64,000 bases of DNA from Metellina segmentata (taxonomy: Eukaryota > Arthropoda > Arachnida > Araneae > Tetragnathidae). Positions within the stretch are counted from its first letter, which is position 1; the number at the start of each line of letters is the position of its first letter. A model generated the notes under the pieces. That model saw only the letters and a program-made list of their open reading frames with translations, was not told the origin of the DNA and searched no databases. The stretch spans positions 27,366,548 through 27,430,547 of the forward strand of contig OX375880.1 in assembly GCA_947359465.1 (NCBI GenBank), given 5' to 3'. This document shows, in pieces, positions 11,391-24,436 of this stretch. Both the position numbers and the translations under genes were made by a program.

Positions 11391-14330
11391 ATATTTTAGC
11401 TGACAAAACGCGCAACTGAAAATCATCGACGTTTTTTTTTTTTTTGGCAGTCTGAGTTGTCCGACCTGTCTTTGAGGATGTAGTATCGTGTGTTTCGTTT
11501 CTTGTATGTCGTAGTGTATTATTCGTGTGTGTGTAGTTATGTTATGTTAAATAAAAGTGTTGTGCCATAGAAATTGTCTTCCGTCGTTTTTACGAACCAA
11601 CAAGCCAAATTTTAGAATTAAAAATTAAAATTCAATATACCTACTATGAAGTAAAAATAAATTTGACAGATCATTTTTCGACAAAATATTTGAATACAAT
11701 AAGAGACGATCAAAGTCCATAAGTCCGTACGTCCATTGCGCGATCAATATTAAATGAATACGAGTGCATATTACATCACTTCCAGTGGGAAAGAGCATAA
11801 CTTTTGTTCCTCTTTCAACAACCAACCCCCTTTTTAGCTACAACAGCTTCAATGAACGTAATAAAAGAGCGCAAAAAAAGACACCGCCCACTCACGTACT
11901 TCTATTTCTGTACTGACTACAGATTCCAAGAAACTTGACGTAACTCGACAGTTACACCCAGCAACTAGGAAAACTACATTCAACTACGACGCAAATAAAG
12001 AAATGTAAAGAGTTTTAAATAAACGTCCCACATCTACATTTGACTCGGTGCATACACACATCTGCCTCTGGGCTCCGAGTAGAAATGTAATTGTCGGAGT
12101 CACGAGATCTCAATCGTATTTTCTCCACAGAAAACAGAGCAGAATCAATAAATGTTTTCTCACGAAGCGAACTTGGAAATTCTCGTGCATTTTTAAGAAG
12201 GAGTGTTTGGCAACGAGCCGGACTCTTTGAGCTAATTTTTTTTGTACAAATTGGGATCGTCTGTTGCTTTGAAGTTCTTTTTTTCGATTTGGGTAATTGA
12301 TTTATGCAGCGCTCTGCTTTTTTTAAATATTGATTTGGATATCTTAATGTCTTTGGAAATGAATCCCATAAATAATTCTTTATTTGCACTTGGATGTAGA
12401 CTCTACGCTGCTGGAGCACTGTAACATGATTAGATTTCTTTATCTAGGGCAAAGGAGGTTGTAAACAAAATCCTCCTACGCAATCTTCTGATCTCTGAGC
12501 TTGAGATTGTTTTAAGTGAAAATTTCATTAAATTTGTTTCGCAAATTCTATCGTATTTTGATTTAGAGTGACATCAAAAATTCTAACTCTAGTTTTACCC
12601 AACTTCCTTTTGAATATAGTTTTGTATTTAATCTATATTTAGCGCAGACAAATTTAGTATTCTTAGTAAGAAGACATCGAAAGTGTTTGTGTTAGTTATT
12701 TGAAAAGTAATTTCATTAGTTTTAAAATTATTCATGAAATGTTTTACATGGAAATTAATTTATATTTTTCCAGAAGACACGTTTATCCAATAAAAAATTT
12801 GATTTTAGAAAATGTTGTATGTCTTAAGATAAATCCATCAGATAATTGAACTTTTATAAAAGTATTAATTTTTTGATAACACGAATATCTGAAAACACAT
12901 TTTCAGATATGCAGTAACTTCCAAAATTGAATATACATCGCGAAGACATTTCTTTAAAAGCTCAAATTTAATGGAAAATAATTACTGATCACAATAGTAA
13001 AGCACACATCAGGCTGAAAACCAATTCCATTTTTTTGAAATAATACTTTTAAAAAAGGTTTTAAAGGTCAAATTTACAAAACTGTATGTACCCAGTCAAT
13101 TTTGTACACAAACACAATAAAAATTTAAAGTAAAGTTATTTTTGCGTGTAGAACAGCTTCCAAACCGAAGAGCACTGAACTAATATGAATTTGTGTTGTT
13201 TTTCTGAATGTTTGCCATTTTATATAGAATTATGCTTGTATTTTCTATTCTGATTTCTAACCTCTTTTAATTATAATGATCCCGGTTTCAAGCCCATTGA
13301 TTTTTTTTTAATTTAACCATTTTTGTTCTGTATATCTTCGGTCTCTCTCTGTCTGGATATTTTATCTAGACATAAAATTCTGAATATCTAAATCTAAATT
13401 TGGGCACTTTTTAAAAAATTGTTATTTACTGCAGTTAAATATTTCTTTTTTCTGTTATTCCTTCAATAAAAACTATGTCCAACCTCTCTAACCAGGCAAT
13501 GCAGGCATTGAAATTCTTAAGAAATACCAAAGAACAATTATACTCATATTATTTTCAATGTATTGCTGTTTATGCTGATGTCAGAAAGAACGACATAGCG
13601 AACAAGTTGGATCATATGACACTCCGAGGTCACCATATATTCTAACGTCCCAAGGAATTTTCTCTTGAACTAAGACTTGTAATAATACAAATTCATTCGG
13701 TTTTCTTTCATCACCCTTATTTTATAGTGCGTTCAAGGACTGGAAGGGATAACAATTACTATCGGCTGTATTCACTTCTTAGTATATGGTAGCTGAAAAT
13801 GTACAAAATATTACAAAATTAAAGAACGGACACTTTTTACCACATGGAAAAATAATTATAAAATACAACAAAAGAAGACAACCCAAAAACCTTCTTACTA
13901 TAAACTTCTGTTGTTGCTTTTTATTCCTCCTGATCTAACCGTCTGGTTGACCAAGTCTAAATCATACGTCCTCAAGGAAATATTATGTCGTCTGGATTCC
14001 GGAGTAAGTCTAAAGGGTTCATTCTAAGGCACGAAAGAATGTGACTACTAGAGTCGTGCCCCCCCCCCACCTACACTCATGACAAACTAGTAAAGATTTT
14101 CCGTCCATTCAGGAACTTCATATTTTTAAGGTGCCCACTTCGCAACCTAGATAAAACCGTTTGAGACATTCCCCCTTGTAATACAAGGATAAAGGAAGTT
14201 TCCTAGGTCTGAAGATCTTTGGCGCTCGAAGGTAGAATGTCTAACCTTGCTACATGCCTGAGATCTTTAGCTAAAAATGGAGAAAATCTTTCTAGAAAAA
14301 TATCCTGACATACTTCGCCCATTCCGAATA
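11391..14330. other. intronic sequence, no recognised gene
   Basis: Includes a T tract (about 11432-11444) and a less AT-rich patch at 12020-12430 with overlapping open frames on both strands (134 codons on minus, 69 on plus) that resemble no known protein. Confidence 0.4.
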
Positions 14331-14369
14331 GTGACCCCCCCCCACCGAAAAAAAAAACGCATGACGAGG

Positions 14370-14914
14370 CAGAAAAACAAGGCCTGGATAGCTCAATAAC
14401 ATTTTACATTGAACATCACAACATTCACAGAGTCTTGGACAAACTCCATGATATAGACAAACAATGTATTCTACAATGGATACCTGCACACGTCGGTATA
14501 GAAGGGAATGAGACAGCCGATGTAGTGGCAAAGGAAGCGAGAGACCTCAATGAAGATAAATTTCCCCTCGTCACCCTTAATGACATAAATGCAGTGGCAA
14601 AATCAAAATTCAAGGACAAGACCATCAAGTTGAAACATCAGATATGTGAACTAACTACAAGCAGATGACTTGCCAAAACCATAGTAAGACTGAGAACTGG
14701 ACACCTTAGGGGAATGAAAATTCAGACGGATGGAACAAGAACATATCCCAGCTGTAAAAACTGTGATACAGAATTAAGTCCCGAACACGTCCTCTCTTGC
14801 ACGGCCATCTTGGCGAGCATTCAACAAATTAGTGACTCTCCCTTGGAGGACCTGTACCCGGACAATTGTCTTAAAATAGCCGAGATTGTGTGGACCGTGC
14901 ATGGCCCTATTTGA
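14370..14914 (+). pseudogene. non-LTR retrotransposon fragment: RNase H domain and C-terminus, with stop
   Basis: The plus-strand frame reads CILQWIPAHVGIEGNETADV, the diagnostic RNase H block of Jockey-like non-LTR elements, followed by basic linker sequence. An in-frame TGA at about 14666 separates it from VRLRTGHLRGMKI and a C-terminal CKNCDTELSPEHVLSC zinc-knuckle-like motif. The frame then ends at HGPI. Apart from the single stop the frame is intact, so this copy is fairly young. No upstream reverse transcriptase was found. Confidence 0.78.
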
Positions 14915-15009
14915 AGTGTTTTATCCATGGACAACAAAAACAATATCACAATAACCCTACATTAAATAACCAAATTTCCGGCTTCAACGAAATAGAGGTA
15001 TTCTAGTTG

Positions 15010-15135
15010 TATAAAGGTAGTTAATTAACGTCACACTGGAGCAACAATCTATTAACGACGGTTCGGGATCAATCCAGAAGGGAATGATCTTTTGACTACG
15101 CCTCGTAATTCTGCACCACACCAATGGAGAAGAAA
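15010..15135 (-). repeat. SINE family A tail fragment
   Basis: Reverse-oriented tail with GTTAATTAACGTCACACTGG, ATTAACGACGGTTCGGGATC and AATCCAGAAGGGAATGA, matching the 3' half of the common SINE. Head absent. Confidence 0.6.
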
Positions 15136-15739
15136 CAAATATGAAAATAGAAGTGTTCTTCCAATGCAGCATGGACTAGTCAACTGTTGACTATTGGTTT
15201 CCATTGTATTTTCTATGTTTTTCCCCCATAGATCTATGGTTCTGAAGACATTGTAACGCGTTTCTCAAGACTTCACAATGCTGCCAAAACTCTTTTAAAA
15301 AGAAATGAACAAACTAATTTCCCAGTCTGTACTAAGTGCACAGGCCTCCCATGATCATTTGCTTTCTTGTTTCCGTTTAGATCCTCTCGATCTTGTATGA
15401 AATCCAAAAAATGTATTTCTGGAAAGACTTAGAAGCACACAAGATACATGGCCTTCGATAGATCTTGTTGTTTTGCAACTTCAGTAACTCCTTATATTAT
15501 CGACTGCATCGGTGTCTCCGTGAGGCAGCTTTCGAATGAACAGGAGTTGGTCGCTCTACGACTTGGAAAAACATGATCATTTGGACTTGGTCTAGGTTTC
15601 ACCTTAATCAAGAGGATAAGAAGCAACAATAACAACAAATGTAATGAATATTTAGATGATTAGCTGGGTCGCAATAGCCTAATTAGTCAACGCAATGCAG
15701 GTAATGTCTAGTAATGGACATGTGTTATCACCTCATTCC

Positions 15740-16080
15740 AAATTGTAAAATAATTGTATTTAATTTATGTTTTTTTCTGTAATCGTACCCAATATTTCCT
15801 GTTCTTAATCGTATCAGATTTCATGTTCTTAATCGTATCAGATTTCATGTTCTTAATCGTATCAGATTTCATGCATTCTCATCTAATCGATATTCATTTA
15901 CTAGAATAAGTAGCAACTAGAATGCAAGAACAACTGTTCTTGTAACTTATTACACTCGCAGAATGGACGTAGTCTGTGTAGCATTTCGCCGGTCGCTTTC
16001 AATAAAGTTGTGTTTGTTACTACATCGCATTTCCTTTTCTCAAAATATCATCGCATCGCATTTACCATATCTAATTCATC
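15740..16080 (+). repeat. possible solo LTR-like repeat with a 24-bp triplication
   Basis: A 24-bp unit (GTTCTTAATCGTATCAGATT plus TCAT) is repeated three times with no visible change at 15801-15872. About 130 bp further right is CAATAAAGTTGTG, which resembles a poly(A) signal region of an LTR. No flanking retroviral-type genes or second LTR were found, so the LTR reading is weak; the triplication itself is clear. Confidence 0.35.
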
Positions 16081-16266
16081 ACCATAAAAACATACACGTA
16101 CTATAAAACGTTTACCGACTGTTATGAAGACAAGTGATTTATTGGATTTGGTCCAGCACGGAGCTATTACAAAAGGAGTTAGTATCAACTACACACACAA
16201 GATGTTACTTTAACTTTTTCTAATCATTACGAATGGAAAGGAAACCATTATCACGAAGGAAATATC

Positions 16267-16951
16267 TAGAGATGAATCGTGTACTTTTAAGAATCGAATA
16301 CTTCGTATTCGAATACTTTTAAGTATGGAATTATTATTCGAATACATATACAGAAAAAATGATTAATCGATAGGTAGACATAAAATTATAAATTATAAAA
16401 ATAGTACTTTTTTCGGATTTTTATCAGCATTGTGGTTAGTGCACTACAATTATGACATAATGAATCAAAGTTCAAATCCACTTCTAGAGGAAACCAGAAG
16501 ATCGTTGCATTGTTATGTATTCTATAATTTTTGACACTCGACCAGTATGGATACGTATATAATGAAACACTACTACTTTTATAGGAATTGTTTGGATGAA
16601 CACTTAGAAAGAATATTTTGGTATTCGAATGTCTAGGATGAATACTTTGGAAGAATATTAAGTTATTCGAATGTATAGGATTAATACTTTGGTATCCGAG
16701 TACAGTAGTACTCTGAAACTTTTGATGAATGCCACTGTATTCGAATATATCTAGAAATAACTGAGTTCAGCGGATAATTATAAGTATCGAGAGTACACGA
16801 GTACTTTTATATGCTTAGGATGGAAACATTGAATTATTTTGCCTGGATGAATACTTTGGAATCCGATTACTATGGTATTCGAATACTTTGGTGACTTTTA
16901 CGCATTTATATATAACGGGAAACAATCGAGTTTGAATTACTCCCATCTCTA
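16267..16951. mobile_element. hAT-like non-autonomous element packed with GTATTCGAATAC motifs
   Basis: Ends read TAGAGATG and CATCTCTA as inverted termini. The adjoining 8-mers, GAAATATC and TAAATAAC, are an imperfect 8-bp target duplication (6 of 8). The interior holds many copies of ATTCGAATAC and CTTTGGTATTCGAAT variants. No transposase is present. The 685-bp length and termini suggest a hAT-type MITE. Confidence 0.5.
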
Positions 16952-17640
16952 TAAATAACGTCTATGTCTTCTGTGTTACCTCCAATTTCGAATCTGAACT
17001 CAGCGCGCATTACTCTCATCATTAAAACTCATCGTAAGCCAAACTTTTCATCCTCCGAACGCTTAATAAAGCAATTAGCGAAACTAAATAAACTGCATCA
17101 CGTTCTGACCTTCCGTGACATAAAATTAGGAAGTTCCTCCATTCTCTCACTCAATGAACACTTCTTCCCCTCACTACGTGTACCAAACCTACATGAATCC
17201 TACATGGCAAGGATGCATATTCAGCGTTACTTAGCACCTAGCTTGATTTAATTCTGTATATCGGTTGGAAATTCCCTTCAGATCTCTTCCAAAGGGAAAA
17301 CTTCAAAGGGAAATAAATATACGATAGATATGTATATTCCAGAGCCCAGTCGTTTTCATCTCTTTAACGCTTACTATTCCCAATAAAAGACTGCACAGCT
17401 ACTGTAATGTCTCCCATTAGGTATTGCATTACGTTCGCCATTCTGAGTTCTAGGTTATCAGAATCGGATAGGTGAAAATGTCATTAGTGGCCAGAATATA
17501 GAGAATAGGAATTTGAAGAATAATTAGTAATCGCTGGATGCGCATTGGTTGAGAGTAATTATGTTTTCGACTTGTTCATTTCTATTCATTTTGTAGCATG
17601 TGGTTTGCTTATGTTCGATAGGTTTGGGCAAGGAAATTTT
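16952..17640. other. intronic sequence, one unrecognised 95-codon open frame
   Basis: A plus-strand frame at 16964-17251 is open for 95 codons, without a domain or signal I recognise. Its composition differs little from the surroundings, so I do not call it a gene. Confidence 0.3.
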
Positions 17641-18195
17641 ATATGCCAGCGTTGTCAAAGAACGAATAAATAATAAATTAAAGATGGTCAAATAAGGTGT
17701 TATTTCTAGTGTTTTCAGAGAACAAATAAGTAAATGAAGAAGGACTTTGGGGCCATATAGGGGTATTATATGCCAGTGTTTCCAGAGAACGAATATATAA
17801 ATGAAAACGCGGATTTTGGAGACAAATAAGTTGTTATATGATAGTTTCTAAAAAACGAATAAAAAATGAAAATGGTTTTTTTTTGGCCAACAAAGGTGCA
17901 ACATGCAGTGTTTTCATGGAACGAATAAATAAATAAATGAAAAGTTGGACTCTTTGGCCAAATAAGGTGCTTTTTCTAGTACTTTCAGACAACAAATAAG
18001 TAAATGAAGGACTTTGGGGCCAAATAGGGATGTTATGTGCCAGTGTTTCCATACAACGAATAAATGAATAAAAAAGAGGAGTTTGGAGAAGGATAAGTTG
18101 TTATATGCTAGTTTCTAGAAAACGAATAAAAATGGAAATGGACTTTTTGGCCAATAAAGGTGCCATATACAGTGTTTTGATAGAAAGAATAAATA
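17640..18195. repeat. higher-order tandem repeat (four-part unit of about 268 bp)
   Basis: Monomers of roughly 65-90 bp share an 'AACGAATAAATGAA ... TTTGGCCAAATAAGG' plan. Neighbouring monomers differ, but every fourth one matches well. The segment ending in GAAGAAGGACTTTGGGGCC at about 17705-17755 recurs at about 17975-18022. GTTGTTATATGATAGTTTCT at about 17831 recurs at about 18098. Two higher-order units are visible. Confidence 0.7.
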
Positions 18196-18454
18196 ACAAC
18201 TTTGGTTCCGAAAAGGATACTAAGATGGAGCAGAAATTTTCAAAACATGACTTTTCAGTCATCAAAATCAAACTATTCACATATCAAATATCCATATATA
18301 TTTTCAAATTATTCATAAATCAAACTATTCATATTAAAGAATATTCACTTGTGTAATATCGCGTGAACAAGCGCTTCAGTTGCTGTGCTTGGTTTCCGGG
18401 TGAGCAGTTTGAGAAATTTCACTCTCAGATTTTTTCTCTAAGTCTTATTCCCTC

Positions 18455-18957
18455 TGATTTTCGCAACCTGACTGATGGTTACGGTGTAAGCCTCTAGAAG
18501 GTTCCTGGTTCGAATCTGGGTCAGTACATGGATGTTTGTAAGTCTAGGGTGAAGAGACGGTTGGTGCACCTCAAATCTATCGTGGCCGAATGTCCTCACG
18601 TTGTTTTGGTGTGGAAGTTTTCAGAGTGGGGTGCCGGCTCAGGTATTGCCTCGGCATCCGACCGTGGTTCAAAATGACATGGTGCTGTCCACGATTTTTT
18701 TCCTTAGGGATTGATCTCGGACCGTCGTCAATAGCCCGTTGTGTTGTCCAGTACGACGTTAATTAAAATGTTAGGGTAGTGTAGACGCTTGGAGGGGGGG
18801 GGGAGGTGCCAACTCATTCGTTGACGTCATCTGACCATGGTTGAAAATTACGAGGTTTGGTCCTCTGATCTTTCTTTTCGGGACTAATCCAGGACCATCA
18901 CCGATAGTTCGTGATGTTTCTCCAGTGTGACGTTTCTTCAACTACCTACCTACTTGT
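18455..18957 (+). repeat. SINE family A, full copy followed by a second partial tail
   Basis: The head includes a B-box (GGTTCGAATCTGGGTC) at about 18509. The body follows through GGTGTGGAAGTTTTC, CATCCGACCGTGGTTC and GATTGATCTCGGACCGTCG to GACGTTAATTAA near 18770. A second copy of the 3' two-thirds (about 18785-18957) follows directly, with a G-run, and ends in CTACCTACCTA. This is a good reference copy for the family. Confidence 0.8.
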
Positions 18958-19315
18958 AAAACCGATACTTATCACCTCAAATCGTACTTTCCATTAAAAC
19001 TAAATTCCATTAGTTTAGTAAGAAATAAGATCATAGTAATAGTGTTTGAAGGGAGTTGATTATTTTTATCAAAACTATGTATATTATGTCTGAAATGGAT
19101 CTCCTAAAGAACAATGGTCATTTTTCTCTTAACACTGTCGGTAAAGGATACAGGTAATATTAGATTGGGAATTTATCAATTAATTGTAGATGCATATGTG
19201 AAAAGGCCTCTTATGTGAACTGATTATTCTACATTTTTCTAAAATGAACCTCTATAAATTTTTGAAATTAATTTCCGAAGTTTTTTGTAAAGTATATATT
19301 ATTATAAATTATATA

Positions 19316-20815
19316 TCTCTCTATATTAAAAAAAAGTTACCGCCGCCGCCGCCGAAGAATTGAAATTTTTGTTGTTTAGCTCCATTCTTAGACGGTTTCC
19401 CGAGAAAGTACTGATCGGAAAAATATGAAATTAACATGCTTTGTTCTTCATCGTATTCCCTGGATAATTATTAAGATTTTTTTCCGATGGGGCTATTAGT
19501 TTAGGTTTTATTAAGTGTTAAAGTTGAAGAAGTGAAATTTCTTCCGCGAGTGAGCAAAACACATTCAAAATTTCAGTCTTTAGTCGTGAGTTTTTTTTTA
19601 AGAGTACCTCTCAACGTAAATTTTTGCAGCTCGTCGAGTTTTTTTTGAAATTTAAATGTGGTTCTTGATAATATTTTTTTGAAATTCGGGAAAAATCGGG
19701 ACATTTTTGTTACTTTTTTTTAAAACTGCCGTATCTATATCTAATTACTATTAGTTTTTAATTTTTAAAATATCGCAGTATACCTCAGAATATACTCTTT
19801 CTTACGGTACTATTATTTTTGAAATCGGTTAATAATTAAATTGGATGCGATCAAAAGTTCGTGATACAAAATTCGGAATCTTCGGATATTTTCGCTACGT
19901 TTTGTTAAAACCGTTATGTCTACGGCAAAAACCATTATTTTTTAAATTTGAGAACATCACTGAATACACTACATTACACTCTTTCTTATGGTACAATTAT
20001 TTTTCAAATTGGTTAATAAACAAAATCGATGCAATTAAAAGTAGGTCATACAATTTTCGGAACTTTCAGATCGTAACTTCCGATACAAAACTAAAATGGT
20101 CATATCTATATAGTATTACTGTTAGTTTTTAATTTTAAAAATATCGCAGTATACCTCACAATGTACTCTTTCTTACGGTACAATTATTTTTAAAATTGGT
20201 TCATAAATAAATTCGATGCAATCAAAAGTTGGTGACACAAATTTCGTATTTTTCAGTTCGCATAGCTGGTTCCGCAAACAGCAGTGGGTTGCATTTCCTA
20301 CTATCGGGTTTGCCAGATATCAAATTTATCGTAGCAACAATTGCCATAAAAACGATTTCTTTTTATTTGGCGAGGAAAAAGGCTCGCTTTTTTCCCTCTG
20401 TTCTCAAGACAGTTTACCGACAAAGTACAATCGTAAAGTTTTGATATTAACACTGTTTACTTAAAATTGTACAGGGAACAAGATACAGAAGATTTTTTAC
20501 TGATGCGGCTATTAGTTTAGGGTGCATTAAGTGTTAAAGCAAAAAAAAGTGAAATCAATTGCGAAAGAAGTATTGGTTTGAGAAAGCAAACCAAGCGGGA
20601 TTGAGCCCTCGCTGTGACGTCATGTACCGGAAAGTGAAATCAGCATAATACGAATTATTCAGATAGTTTCACTCTGTGAAAGGAATGTTGGTTTGCGAAG
20701 CAAACCAAATGACATTTGTGAAAGGAGTGTTGGTTTGCGAAGCAAACCAAATGGGATTGCGCAGCAATCCCCGGGGGTTGGCGAGCGTAAGCGAGCAGGG
20801 GGCGGAGCCCCCTAG
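19316..20815 (+). mobile_element. complete non-autonomous Helitron (1,500 bp)
   Basis: Begins with TC (after A at 19315) and ends with CTAG before T at 20816, the A^T insertion rule of Helitrons. The 3' end has the expected GC hairpin GGGGGCGGAGCCCCC just before CTAG, preceded by GTTGGCGAGCGTAAGCGAGC. The interior has three diverged direct repeats around ATATCGCAGTATACCTCA and CTCTTTCTTACGGTAC (about 19768, 19945 and 20140). No Rep/helicase is encoded. Neighbouring GTTTGCGAAGCAAACC hairpins repeat twice near the 3' end. Confidence 0.8.
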
Positions 20816-23300
20816 TGTTCTAAAAAATAATATACAAAATACAAACATACAGTATACAATATAGTATATGCAATAATATACATAAAATTGTGCATAAAGA
20901 TAACCATTTTAAAAACATTTTTTAATAAATGTATTCAGATTTTACAAAATTCTTAATTTATAAAATTTGCAGAACAAATTAAACGTGCTGTAGAGGCTTT
21001 AATAAAAATATAAAAGAATCTCTAAATTATCGGATTCATATTAATAAGTGTCTTAAAATGATTAAAAAATAAATTTTTGTACAATTTTTCTTAATAAAGT
21101 GTGTGACGAGTGAGCTACGTGGGGAGCAATAAACCTCTGAACTGTTGCTAAACTAAAAGTGAGAACTAAAATAGTTTCACGACTACTGTGATCAAAAATA
21201 CATCCTGTAACCTTTACCCCCTCCCCACAAGATGTATTTTTAGTGTTTGTGTCTGTACATGTATGCAAATTTTATGTTTTAACTTCTAAATTAAAATTTT
21301 GTGAATGGTTAGAGCGGGTTATGCTCTATCCATTACAAGTGGAGATTCTTAGTAAAGTTCTTAAATAAGGTGGATGCATAAATAAGAAGCCAATACAAGA
21401 AAATAAAAAGAAATTCTAAACATTCCCAAAGCTTCAAATTTTAGTACAACGCAATCGAATATATTTAAGTTGAAAAATATATTTTCTTGTGGTTATTAGA
21501 GATTTTACAAAAAGTTTGTTTTCTCGTATGAATATTTTCCCCTTTTGTTTACAGATACCTATTCTAAGAAAGGTTTCGATTTATATCGAACGAAATCAGA
21601 TTCTTGGAATTCTATAGAAAATAACAAAAAAAATCTGGTTTAAAAATGATTTTAAGTCTATACAATTCAGAATCTTAGAACTATCAAAAGACCATCCTCA
21701 GACAGGAATGAAAAGGGGGAAAAGCATTATAAGTGAAACAATTCTTTTCTCCATCTAAGCTTAGTCCGTCGCGTCAACGTTTTCTGAAAAGCTTCATCCA
21801 AACTATTTTTCCACAGAAAGAAAACAAAATACAGTTCTCCCCCAAAGTTCTCATATAGCACATGACATGTGCTAAACGAAGATAAAAACTTCCAGTGAGA
21901 CACGAAATGTAAGCCTTTAACACTTCGATTACTCACCCAGCAGCAAACAAAGGGGGAGAAAAAAAAAGAGTAGAAAAAATCCCTTTTTTTTTTTTTTTAT
22001 CCCTCGCGGTATCTAATTCCCTACGTCGGGAGACAAACACTCTCCAAGCTGTGTGACACAGAATTCTCTTTCGGAAATCGTGAAATTGAAACGAATCGAT
22101 AACGCAGAGCGCGGAATACCAAAGACGTCGAAAGTTCTTTCTTCGACCTCTCCTTTTTACGTGCTTTGTTTGAGGGGAGGGCACATCTCATAGTTGTTGT
22201 TTTAAGATAAATGAAAATTCTTTCTGATCAATACAGCGGTGGGTTTTTTATTCTTCCAGCCTACATCTATATGCCTATTTATATAGCTATATTCCTTTTT
22301 TATCCTATACATACACACACTCAATCCTTGATGGATATCCCAATGGAGGTATTTGTTCTTTTTATGAAGGTCCCTATTTCAGCAATACAGGAGTGTGTCG
22401 GATTTAATTTATAAAATGGAAGTAGGGCATGAGATATATCCGCAATGGGTTGTACGTAAATCTAAAACTTTTCTACCTGTTTTGGTGGTTCTGCTCTGTG
22501 GGTTGGATAATAACTCATAAATATCCTAGTGGCAATCCTTTCAGCGAAAATCATAAAGTTCTGCTTTTGTTTTCTTGAACAAAATGTACAATGGGAGTTC
22601 TCCATTCAGCATAAAAAAATTACTGAAGTTGGATAGAGTTCTGCGACATAACTATGCTTTGTAAAGATTGGATTGCTTTTGCTGCTATAGTTATATTTTG
22701 ATACACGAGAGCTATTAGAAATTAACATTAGGAAAAAACATTGTTTCGATTTTATACTTATTATTATGCACTTGAAAACGATCCACTAAGGAATTTTTTT
22801 ATTTTTCAATTATATTTCTTTAATATAACCATGGTATAGAATTAGCTATCCTTTTCTTTTTAAAGTTTGTTCATTTTGTGTGTCGTTGGTACTTACCCTA
22901 AAATACTTCGGGTAAAACTCTCCATGTACTTTGTGAAATGAACTATTCCTATAAATATATTATTTCGCAATCATTTTTCAATTTCCTTAAACTAAGATTA
23001 AGTCTATGTGTAAATCGCTGTACGTAAATTTAACGTCAAGTAATGGATAAATTATTCTCGAATTTCTAATTAATAGTTTAAATTTAGTTCGGATAAAACA
23101 GGAGGAAACCTTTGAAACTGTACACAACTGCAGGACTATGTTCTAATTTTTTCTTACGAGCTTTTCAAAATGTTGTATCTTAATGTTTCGTACTTGTGTA
23201 TACATCTGAATCCTAATACCACTCTGTAGCATAATGATCGCCTAATACACTTTTTAATGAGAGTGTACTTAGTGTTTTTAATACTCTTAGTGGTTGTCTC
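20816..23300. other. intronic sequence with one less AT-rich island
   Basis: Mostly AT-rich. About 21725-22175 is non-repetitive and richer in GC, with dense open frames on the minus strand that resemble no known protein, and a T tract at about 21985-21999. It could be a conserved non-coding segment. Confidence 0.3.
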
Positions 23301-23324
23301 AGCTATTGTAAAACTAAGTAGATC

Positions 23325-23512
23325 AATGTGAAAAAGATAAATCAAGATCTTGTCGTCTCTCATCATTAGAATAAAACAGCCCAGATCTTGATATCGTCCT
23401 ACTTACAAAAATGGCAATATTTTTATGACGAGATATCTCGTCATTAGTAAAAATGGTTTGATCTTGTTGGTCAAGATATCTCGTAAAACCCGATTGGAGG
23501 GATATTCGCCAT
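23325..23512. mobile_element. MITE copy with GAGATATCTC palindromic modules (degenerate)
   Basis: Contains ACGAGATATCTCGTCATTAG at about 23428-23447 and further AGATCTTGAT and AAGATATCTCGT blocks, and ends in TTGGAGGGAT, matching the right end of the intact copy at 32.4 kb. The left terminus is eroded. Confidence 0.65.
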
Positions 23513-23614
23513 ACCATGCCATATAATCATATTAAACATGTAACAATTGTTAAACTTGAATCATTGAAATGAGCTTCAGGAAACAGCCTTCATAACTACC
23601 ATGGGACACACTGT

Positions 23615-24428
23615 GGAACAGCTACACTCTACGTTTATGAGCGATGGCAACGGCCTTGGCGATTTTTTTGGCGCACTACTTAAGTCGCCAAGGAAAAAAT
23701 TATTTTCTAAATCTTTTCCTGTCACAATTTTTTTTTTCTTTTTACAACACAGTTTTTAAGCACATTTCAGAACGTTGTAAAAAGTATATTTAAAAAAAAC
23801 TTTCACAAAAAGTAGTAAGCTTAAGCACGTATCAAAACACATTTGTGAACCAGCAGAGAAACTAAGCTACGAATGGTAAGAATACCCTGAAACTTATCAA
23901 TTAAACTGAATACAGTAAGCTTGTTAAAAAAGAAAAAGATTTACAAAAGAAAAAAAAAGCAAGAAATAATACCTTATAACGTCAGAATTCTCTCGTAAAA
24001 AAATAATGAAAACGAAAATGGTCAAAAAATCAAAACTCTTAATCGTGTCGTGAAAAAACTATTATAACAAAATAAAAATTCCACAACTGTCAAAATACAA
24101 ATAAATGGACCAATGGTATCACAGAAAACGATTTAAAAGGACCAATGCAATAAAAGGATATTTTAAAAACAAAATAACCAATGGGAGGAAAGAAAAAATT
24201 TCAAACGAATCAATGAAATCAAACGATTTAAACGGATTTTGGAAGAACTTTCTAGAATATTCTAAATGAAAATTGAAAGTTTCTGTTTGCCGAGGTTGCC
24301 ATGAAAACCACAACAACAGCAACGAAAGATGGGTTGACTTAATTTATCGTAACTCGCTACTAAAAGTGCGCCAAAAAAAAATCGCCAAGCCGTTGCCATC
24401 ACTCATAAACGTAGAGTGTAGCTGTACC
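23615..24428. mobile_element. hAT-like TIR element, 814 bp, exact 8-bp target duplication
   Basis: Long inverted ends begin GGAACAGCTACACTCTACG and run about 75 bp (GAGCGATGGCAACGGCC, then TTGGCGATTTTTTTGGCGC). The adjoining 8-mers CACACTGT at 23607-23614 and 24429-24436 are identical, as expected for hAT-type insertion. The interior is AT-rich with no transposase. Related copies in this window are at 25344-25688 and 38077-38906. Confidence 0.78.
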
Positions 24429-24436
24429 CACACTGT

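Noticed and set aside
12015..12419. 134-codon minus-strand gene
   Set aside because: Frames are open on both strands in the same place and the translation resembles nothing known; insufficient support.
14370..14914. A host RNase H gene
   Set aside because: The RNase H motif is followed by a zinc-knuckle tail and a stop, typical of a truncated non-LTR retrotransposon; there are no introns or upstream domains.
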